64,000 nt of DNA from Panicum virgatum (Eukaryota; Streptophyta; Magnoliopsida; Poales; Poaceae), in contig NC_053137.1 in NCBI RefSeq assembly GCF_016808335.1, forward strand, positions 48,847,781 through 48,911,780, written 5' to 3'. The position numbers and the translations under genes are program-made. Positions 56,776-64,000 of this stretch are shown piece by piece. Within the stretch, counting starts at the first letter, position 1. Each line of letters starts with the position of its first letter. A model generated the notes under the pieces. That model worked only from the letters and a program-made list of their open reading frames with translations. It was not told the DNA's origin and did no database searches.

Positions 56776-57454
56776 AGCCCTTCCCTCCCTTTTCCCCATT
56801 CAGCGGTTGCGCGCAGGCGCGACGGCGCATCTGGCCTCGGCGTCCCCCACGCGCGCTCCCACCGCCTGCCTCGTCGTCCTGCGCTCTAGCCCAGAGGCCG
56901 CCCGCTAGCCCTGCCGTGCCGCCCTCGCCGCCGCGTTCGCTCGCCCGGCCGTCATGCGCGGCGCCCCCCCCCCCTCGGCTTCGGATCGGCCTCCGCCCCA
57001 CTACCTGGCCACCGTTCTTATTTTCCTACCTGCGGGGCTTGTTCGATTTGCTCTTCATTAAATTTGCTTGTGTTTCTAGGAAGGAAGATTCGTATCTTTC
57101 TGATTTTTTTTTCGCGCTCGCGATTTGAATACTAGAAATCGGGCTCCATATTATGAGTCAACAGCAGGCGCTGTTCAATGGCGTCCTGACTGCCGCATGG
57201 AGCCCAGATTGACGCCAGGAGAAGATTGTTTGGAGATCCATCTTCTTTTAGTTCCAAGCCACAATACCTGGCCACACCGCGGCACAAAAACTCGCCCAAA
57301 TCATCTTTGATTCTCCTCAAGAACCACTTCTTTTCTCGTGCTTTTGAGACAGCATCCAGATTTGGTTCTGGTATTTTGCTGGGCTGCCCCGTTTGTTACG
57401 GGGACGGCATTATTAGACGAACGGTTGCCGTCCTGTTTCTCCATGGACGAAACG
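56776..57454. other. Leader-like and unassigned sequence
   Basis: GC-rich to about 57010, then mixed. Frames in 57125-57450 are short and interrupted. I do not recognise a gene. Confidence 0.35.
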
Positions 57455-57735
57455 CCCTTTGCAAGGGAGACGGATTCAGTGACTTGTCTCTGGCAAGTCA
57501 CAACGTAGCTGGCGCTAAACGACAAGGAAAATCACTGTGTCGATAGTACTGTAGCATGTACAGTATCAAAATACTGTTCCACGGGTACTGTTTAATACTG
57601 TAGCACGGGTGCTGTTCATGCAGATCTGTCCGTCGATCACGAAATGGACTGCTCTCAAGAGGTGGCAAGTTACCGGAACAGTGCTCGGTGACTTGGCTTG
57701 AGCAAGTCACTGAATCTCAATCCCTTTGCAAGGTG
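57455..57735. mobile_element. Foldback MITE with CAAGTCAC arms
   Basis: The left arm (TTTGCAAGGGAGACGGATTC, AGTGACTTGTC) recurs inverted at the right (GAGCAAGTCACTGAATCTCA, then CCCTTTGCAAGG). The centre has three copies of a TACTGTAGCAYG-like phrase. Each arm also contains a small GTGACTTG/CAAGTCAC hairpin. Superfamily uncertain. Confidence 0.6.
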
Positions 57736-58381
57736 CCCAGATAGACGCCGATACACGATTGGATGCGGTCACAATTTTGATTGCCTCGTCCAAATTAAAT
57801 TGGCTACAGTTTCATTTGCATTGTCCTCTTTTATTTTTTTGTGGCCAACCCTGTTTTGTTTCAATTGCATTGTCCTCTTTTTTTTTCTTGCCAACCCTGT
57901 TTTGATTTCTCCCCTCTGGATTGTTTCAATTCGAGGTAAATTCATTCTTCTGGGTGCTTCCGGTCAAGACTGATTGGTTAGTAGATACGTAGAACACAGC
58001 CGTGGAGCATGGGCGAAATGTACGGGGTCAATTTTTTTTCCACTGCGTATATGATGCCAGGATAGCAAATTTCTAATGGTAAAACATATATGATGCCAGG
58101 CAACTCACAACCATGTTGGAGATAGCTTAAATTTGCTTAAATCTGAAAAATGCTTAAATATGTTGTAATCTGAAAAGAAAATACTATTGAAATGAAAACG
58201 GGAACAGTGGTGCCACTCGGAAACTCTTTTGAAAATTTGTTGAATGGCAAAGTATCAGTGAGGTAATTTCACATGATCAGACAACGCTCCACTGGCTGGC
58301 CACCCCATAATATGCAGCTCGTTTATCTGTACACGTCCACCAGTTCATTCCAGTACAATGTTGAGAAGAAATTGACACAAA
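57736..58381. other. Intergenic spacer
   Basis: T-rich direct repeats (CCAACCCTGTTTTGTTTCAA and GCCAACCCTGTTTTGATTTC) lie at 57840-57910. No gene. Confidence 0.4.
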
Positions 58382-58736
58382 GGCCCTGTTTAGATTTTTA
58401 CATGTAAACGTAAAAAAACCGTAAACGCATTAAAGTGAAACGGAATCTTGCTAATTTGAAGCACTAAATGAAGTCTATTGACAAAACTTTTTGCATGGAT
58501 AGACTGTAAATCGCGAAACGAATCTAATGAGTCTACTTAATACATAATTTACAATAGTGATGCTACAGTAACCATCCGCGAATTATTGATTAAACATGGA
58601 TTAATTAGCATCATTAGATTCGTCTCGCGATTTACAACCCATCTATGCAAAAAGTTTTACAAATAGATTTTATTTAATACTTCAAATGCCTTGTTTACAT
58701 CTTTACAAGTTTTTACAAAATAAACTAAACACACCC
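58382..58736. mobile_element. GGCC-type MITE (copy F), AAA duplication
   Basis: 355 bases from GGCCCTGTTTAGATTTTT to AAACTAAACACACCC, flanked by AAA at 58379-58381 and 58737-58739. Arms contain AAATCGCGAAACGAATCTAA and ATTAGATTCGTCTCGCGATT. Confidence 0.8.
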
Positions 58737-58850
58737 AAACATGCATCAAGGGTGGATATACACTGTACACAGCAGGGCCATTGGTTCTTGAGCCAGCCCA
58801 TAGAACAACGCGTGCGGCCGAGGAGGACGTTTCCGGCCCCCGGTATCAAG

Positions 58851-59044
58851 CAGGGTTAACCATTTTGTTTTCCGGTGAAATCCCGGTGATCGGCGGAAAC
58901 GGAATTCTGTTTCGGAATTTCGGCGAATTTCGGACGAATTTTTTTGAATTTTGAATTTTCAAAACGAAATTTTCCGAAAATACCGAAATATTTTTTTCCG
59001 GTACCGAACGGAAACAAAAAATTTCGCCGAAATTTCAAACCCTG
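58851..59044. mobile_element. hAT-type MITE, 194 bp
   Basis: Starts CAGGGTTAACC and ends AAACCCTG, flanked by GTATCAAG (58843-58850) and TTATCAAG (59045-59052), an 8-bp duplication with one change. The interior is rich in TTTCGGAATTTCGGCG-like inverted phrases. Confidence 0.78.
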
Positions 59045-59154
59045 TTATCAAGCGGGCGAATGGTGCCAGAGCGTGCGGCCACGTGGCCCACGACGACCTT
59101 CGGGAGGGATGGCATAGCCCTTTTCTTTAGAATGTCCTAAAGCTAATTTTACCT

Positions 59155-59912
59155 TCTTTTTTTTTGAGAAAGAACGGGTTGGATTATTATTATATAAAAT
59201 GGAAGTTTACATCCATCCCCTTACAAAGGAGCCCTCCAAGAAAAAGAAAATTACAATGCAATCCTTTTAGAGAAACTCCCTTGGTCCTCGTCGTCGCTGA
59301 CGGCTCCGCCGCTACTCGGATTCCTTCCCATCGCCGCGGACAGTGGAGAAGAGCACCGAGGAGGAAGCTCGAAGCCGATACCCGTGCAGACGAAGCATCA
59401 TCATTTTTGAAAGGCAATGAGTGGCGCAACCAACAAATAGCCACGCACTTGAGACGATGAACGCACCGGCATACTGCCAATCGCCTTAACCTCGCCACAA
59501 CATTTGGGATCTGTCGCCAGTCGCCTCCAAGGCAGATGCCAGTCGACGAACACCGAAGAACCCAAACAGGGGACCGAAGAACCAACCCGAACATCCGAGC
59601 CGGTAGAAAACAAACCTCACAAGGACGTCGTCGGAGAACACGCCGTCGCCTTCGCCGGAGACGCCTCGGAGGGACAAAAGCACCAATGGCCACGAAAGCC
59701 ACCGGGAGAACCACACTACTATCTAACTAGCATATTTAGGAGGAAAATACACATATCCGCCGCCGATCCGTCCGATTCCCCTCCTTCTCTGACGCCAACA
59801 AGGACGCCGGAGCCGAGGGGGCGGTCGAATCGGCGGAGGAAACGGAAATCGCTCTGGATTCGCCGAGAGAACTGTAGCAAAGGGAAAGAACTCCGTAGAA
59901 GGTAGAAGGTGT
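59155..59912 (-). mobile_element. Poly(A) retroposon 3 with 17-bp target duplication
   Basis: TAAAGCTAATTTTACCT lies at 59138-59154 and 59913-59929, a perfect 17-base duplication around a 758-base insert. The left edge is a T-run (poly(A) of a minus-strand copy) after TC. The 5' side on the minus strand is GC-rich, and the 3' side ends CAACCCGTTCTTTCTCAAAA. Minus-strand frames up to 174 codons lack recognised domains. Third such element in the window, all in the same orientation. Confidence 0.88.
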
Positions 59913-60087
59913 TAAAGCTAATTTTACCTAACTGATAAGATAGAAATGAGCTGGGTTATGAAATTCTAATGGGCCTGCTGCGCCCTGGTAGTAGGATGCA
60001 CTTACCGGCTGCCTCTAGGCCCACAACCTTGATGATGACAGTCCTGGTGTCGCTGTCGCCTGCGGTGCATGAGTGCATCTACCCTGA

Positions 60088-60422
60088 GGTCCTGTTTGTT
60101 TTTCCCTAGCGTAGCATAGCACATAATTTCCGAGAAAAGAATCTTATATGCATGAAGTATTAAATGAAGTTTATTTGTAGAACTTTTTCACGGATGGGTG
60201 TAACTTTTCACGACGAATCTAATGATAGTAATTAATCGATGATTGACTACAGTGATGCTACAGTAACCGTCCTCTAATCGTGCGGTCAAATGCCTCATTA
60301 GGTTCGGCTCGCGAAGTAGTACAGGATTGTGGAGTTAGATTTGTAAATTACCTTTATTTAGTACCCCTAATTATTGGTCAAAATTTTTGTGCTACTTGTA
60401 CTACTCTCATCCAAACAGGGCC
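60088..60422. mobile_element. GGCC-type MITE (copy G), TGA duplication
   Basis: 335 bases from GGTCCTGTTTGTTTTTCC to CCAAACAGGGCC, flanked by TGA at 60085-60087 and 60423-60425. The core contains ACGACGAATCTAATGATAG and GATGCTACAGTAACCGTCC. Confidence 0.82.
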
Positions 60423-60445
60423 TGACTCCCTGAGCCCTCCCTTAA

Positions 60446-60676
60446 GGCATGTTTAGTTGGTGAAAAAGTTTGAGTTTCAATATTGTAGCATATTTTATTG
60501 TTACTTGATAAATAATGTTTAATTATTGATTAATTAAGTTTAAAAGATTCATCTCATGTTAATCAGCTAGACTGTGTAATTAGTTATTTTTTCAACTATA
60601 TTTAATGCTATATGCATATCCAAATATTCGATGTGACGGGTACTTTAGAAAAAAAATTTGGGGACTAAACGGGGCC
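60446..60676. mobile_element. GGCC-GTTTAGTT MITE (copy H), short type
   Basis: 231 bases from GGCATGTTTAGTTGG to GGACTAAACGGGGCC. Flanks TAA and TTA differ at one base. The interior matches the short subfamily at 43796 (AAAGATTCATCTCATGTTAA). Confidence 0.75.
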
Positions 60677-61283
60677 TTAGTCTTGTAGACTGTTGTCTTG
60701 TTGCTCCAAAATGAAAAAAACATGAGCCCCTCCTCTGTCATCTCATGTGGGCTGTGGTTACAGTATATTTGGTTCTCATGAGAGTTACAGTATATTTGGT
60801 TCTCATGAGAGTTCAGGTAACACTTTAGTGGCTACTGAAATTTATATGCATGTTTTCTTAAGTTGAAGTGTAATTCTGTAAAAAAAACAGTGAAAAATAA
60901 CTACTTTGTGAAACTAAGCGTTCTATATATAGAAAAAGAATATCCGAAATATTTGCTCGGCAAGCGATTCAGCATCATTATCGTCTCAATTCGTTACTAA
61001 GTTGTCATAAAATAAATTCATCACCCACCTTGTTTCGATATAATAAGTCAGCCCAAGAAATATATTCACATTTCTGTCTGTAAGCACTTTTCTCAATTTT
61101 TTTTCCTGTAAGCATTTGAGCTTCCTTTTGGCAGCATCACAGTTGAGAACTAGTAGATCAGGCACACTGTACTGACAAGTAAGAGGAAACGGTCGAGTAG
61201 CTGTACTCGTACGTCCTCGGATGCGCCCCTGGACCCTCCCCGATCCGGCGATCCCTTCGTCCCATCACCACATGTATCACCCA
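60677..61283. other. Intergenic spacer with short tandem
   Basis: GTTACAGTATATTTGGTTCT is duplicated in tandem at about 60757-60812. Otherwise no recognised feature. Confidence 0.4.
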
Positions 61284-61906
61284 GCCCTGTACATGGTCCG
61301 GTTCCAACCCACCAAACCCATCGAACCAGCCCGTCTCAAACCATTTGAGCATGCCCCTACGGGTTAGGTTCGGTCCGGGTTCTGCCGCTTAACCCGTTGC
61401 CGGCCGGCTGCAACAAGCAAAAACGAAATGTTATACTCTTTCTTCCTCCTCGGACTGCATCTCCTAATTTCTCTCTCCGCCCTTTCGCCAATGGAGCGTA
61501 GCTCTTTAGATCCATTGCGGACAGCAGTAGCTGCTGTTGCCATCCACCAAAAATTGATTCCCCATGCCACTCCGCTTGTTTTGTTCATTATATTAGTCAC
61601 CTTCACGCGGTGTACCTGGCTCTTACGGTTTTGCAGTTCTAGAAGAAGGATACGACCTCGAGATGCCGCCATTACACTACCGCTCGGCATGCACTAGCTT
61701 CGCGATATGGGGTTGATGCTCATCCTCAGGCGGCTAATGCTCGAGCACAAGCAGCTCGCGATGGACATCTCGCCGGGAGCGGGATTGCCATGCGCTGCGA
61801 GATTGCGGGAACCATGCACAGTAAATCCGTCGAAACTCGTCGAACCTGGCTCCATCGTGGGCTGGACGGGTTGGTTCAAAAAACCCACAAAACCCGGACC
61901 ATGAAC
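61284..61906. mobile_element. Probable hAT-like element, ~620 bp
   Basis: The left end CCCTGTACATGGTCCGGTT and right end ACCCGGACCATGAACAGGG are inverted over about 18 bases, followed by weaker inverted similarity through CGTCCAGCCC/AGCCCGTCTC. Flanks share ATCAC, so any 8-bp duplication has decayed. The interior has an 89-codon frame with no domain, and a phrase (AAAAATTGATTCCCCATG) also found near 47370. Confidence 0.5.
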
Positions 61907-63258
61907 AGGGCGAATCACACTTGCTGAGCAGGCCCCACGAAAGTGGCAGTGGGACCCACAGACCAAGCAAAACGGAGCAGATGATGCATCTCAACACGCT
62001 CTCTCTCTCACACACACATCTGGTTTCATCTGATGAATCCACTCCACGGCGAGTTACTGGATGCGCCTCTTTCGCCGGAGCCATGGTGCCCAATGATCGG
62101 CGGCACGAAGCATGAACGAGCGCTACGCGCACGATGCATCTTTGAGAACACATGCTCCAGGGTCCAGACCACACGCATCGGAACGAGATTTAGCGGCAGG
62201 GCTGCGAGGGAAAAAAGGACAATTCCCAAAGCCACTCTTTTTCGCCGTGGTCCCCACAATCAAAAGAAAGCAACAAGAGAAAGAAGAGGCTGCTGAGGGG
62301 GTGTGGTGTGTGGCTCCTTTCTTTACAGCTCCGAAAGCCGCAAGAGGAGAACCGCATTATGCTGCAGCTAAGCAAAGCTGCAAAGAGGCAACGAACGAAC
62401 GGAACAGCACCATGACGCACGGAAGTCGACAGGTGGCCGCGGCCGGTTTCTCTCTGACGCGGAACGAGACGCCGGCGCGCGGCAGGCCAGCGAGATCGCT
62501 AGCCTCGCTGCAAGTGTCAAAAGGCCAGGACAGCGCTGAAAACATAAAAACTAAAGCGGAAAAGGCTAAATGGAAGATGCATTGCTCTCCATGACAGCAT
62601 GACCGCGATCCCATGGTGCGCGCCGCCGCCTCCTCCTAACCTGCCTTTTTCAGCACACTGATTGCACACACAAATCGCCAATAAACTGCTCACAATCACG
62701 TAGCAGCAGCAGCAACTGCTCCTCGGAGCGCCCAAGTACCGCGGTAAACTGCTTCCTTTCTTCTCCCTCCGATGATGTCTGCGCAGCTAAAATGCGCTGC
62801 CGTCGGCGCGCCACCACCGCCGTCCGCCAATCAACTCCGGCACCGCCTCTGCCAGGCTTTCCCTATTCCCATCCGGGCGAAGCTGATCACTACCGCACCG
62901 CACCGTACACGAGCCAGAGGTGACCGATCGACCTGGCCGGCCGTACTCGTACGTGCCGCGCGCGCTGGCGCGTCCTTGTACCGGCCCGTGCAGCCGCGCA
63001 GGCAAACGAGGGCACGCCACCGCGGCCTGCCCGCAACCCGCCGCCGTTGCGGCTGCAGCGGACCGTGCGGCCACGCCAGCGCCAGGGCTGCGAATGGGCG
63101 CGGACACGTGCCGCCGCAGGCCCACCGGCCAGTGCGCTCTCGACACCTCGCCATCGGCATCAGCCCCAGCCACCGTTCCCCACCGACCCCGCCGGCCCCC
63201 CAGAGGCGTTTTCTATTCGCTGGCCTGCCCTGCCCTGCCCTGCCCTGCCCTCCGCTGC
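61907..63258. other. Intergenic region without a gene
   Basis: Overlapping frames on both strands, no domain or start context. GC-rich from 62780 on, possibly the promoter side of a gene outside the window. Confidence 0.35.
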
Positions 63259-63266
63259 CTGCGAAC

Positions 63267-63623
63267 TAGATCTGGGCAAACGTCGGGTCGGGTTCGGGTC
63301 GGGTCAAGACCGGATCACGAGTCGCATAGGACGGTCCGCGCTCGACCCGTACCTATCACCGGGTCGGGTCGGATTGGCCTGTGCACCCTGCGCGGGCGTG
63401 TCGGGTTTTTTCGGGTTGGATCGGGTTTTTTGGCCTTTGGGTCGGGTTTTTCGGGTTGGGTCGGGTTTTGGGTCAAAAATCACGGCCCGTGCCCGGCCCG
63501 TTGATTGTTGCGGGTTAAAAAATACGGCCCGCGCCCACCCGCCACGTAGCTCGGGTCGGGTCGGATTTTTTTCGGACGAGTTGAGTCGGGTTGTTCGGGT
63601 CGGGTGACCCATGCCCAGGTCTA
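63267..63623. mobile_element. hAT-type MITE with perfect 8-bp duplication
   Basis: Ends TAGATCTGGGCA and TGCCCAGGTCTA are 12-base inverted repeats with one difference, flanked on both sides by CTGCGAAC (63259-63266 and 63624-63631). The interior is built largely from GGGTCGGGTT and its complement, for example TCGGGTCGGGTTCGGGTC at the left and GGGTCGGGTTTTTCGGG near the middle. Confidence 0.88.
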
Positions 63624-63631
63624 CTGCGAAC

Positions 63632-64000
63632 CCCCAGCTGGCCTCCGTCACCCAGCCCCAGCCCTACCCCTACGACTCCACCGCGCCGAGTACAGTAGTA
63701 TAGTAGGGCGCGTATAATAATAATGGCCTCTGGCGGCTTGCGGACCGCGCCCCAGATCTGGAGCTGCCCAGATCCACGCCCCCGGCTCGTCGACTCGACT
63801 CGATCTGCACGACCTCCCCTCCTGTACTGTACTGTACGCATCGCAACACCCGCATCGATCGTCAGTGACCTGGCATCTCCTGGCCTCTGACCAAAGCCTG
63901 CGTTCCAAGCTCAAGGACGAGCAACACGATCTTGTGATCCGACGAAAAACGAGCTAAGCAAAATGTAGATACGGGAGTACCAAGTGACAGTAACCGTGGG
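63632..64000. other. Window end, no gene recognised
   Basis: Mixed composition with a short TACTGTACTGTACTG run near 63823. Nothing coding can be supported. Confidence 0.35.

Noticed and set aside
61428..61697. 89-codon frame with hydrophobic stretches
   Set aside because: Lies wholly inside a probable hAT-like element, with no family resemblance or gene context.
62772..63504. Overlapping frames up to 194 codons near the window end
   Set aside because: Present on both strands in GC-rich DNA and running into the MITE at 63267; no domain or splice signals.
63280..63600. GGGTCGGGTT repeats as telomeric DNA
   Set aside because: The unit is not the plant telomere repeat (TTTAGGG), and the block is bounded by MITE ends with a target duplication.

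Overview
The window is nuclear DNA of a flowering plant, almost certainly a grass. The evidence is intron-containing genes with GC-rich first exons, two ATL-type RING-H2 ligases, a plant bHLH factor with a C-terminal ACT-like domain, GPI-anchored blue copper proteins, and a dense load of grass-type transposons: CACTA, Mutator-like, Helitron, hAT, Stowaway and GGCC-GTTTAGTT MITEs, and tRNA-derived SINEs. No prokaryotic, organellar or viral gene was recognised.

Layout. 1-8.2 kb is mostly a CACTA element (right terminus at 8223, left terminus unresolved). It carries a TNP1-like gene reading right and a broken TNP2 transposase reading left, and is followed by a poly(A) retroposon with a target-site duplication (8345-9076). 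An ATL RING-H2 gene lies at 9663-10850 (-). 11-26 kb is a repeat-rich intergenic block: a second retroposon, a Mutator-type foldback element, several MITEs, and a Helitron whose two ends can be placed to the base (22101-24877). A three-exon bHLH gene lies at 26539-27978 (+), with a MITE just upstream. A second ATL RING-H2 gene lies at 31984-33087 (-), with a strong splice donor over its stop codon and several exon-like cassettes downstream. 36-40 kb holds two Stowaway MITEs and a decayed Mutator-like element with about 180-bp inverted repeats. A five-exon gene for a 185-aa single-pass membrane/helical protein lies at 40421-42174 (+).

44.8-54.9 kb is a tandem cluster of three two-exon uclacyanin-type copper proteins on the + strand, all with an intron in the same place and phase. 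A second CACTA element (about 48091-52054) sits between copies 1 and 2. It is a chimera of a decayed TNP2 and a Ulp1/C48-type peptidase gene. 55-64 kb is again repeat-rich: a SINE, a third retroposon with a 17-bp target duplication, more MITEs, and two hAT-type MITEs with 8-bp target duplications, one of them perfect.

The cellular genes do not form a pathway. The only functional grouping is the uclacyanin cluster. The two ATL genes are distant family members, probably both membrane-anchored E3 ligases. I did not find a convincing novel biological system. The most interesting items are the CACTA element carrying a C48 protease, the alternative-splicing signal at the ATL stop codon, a hairpin with a perfect 19-bp inner stem at 46.6-46.8 kb, and a MITE family with non-TWA 3-bp target duplications.
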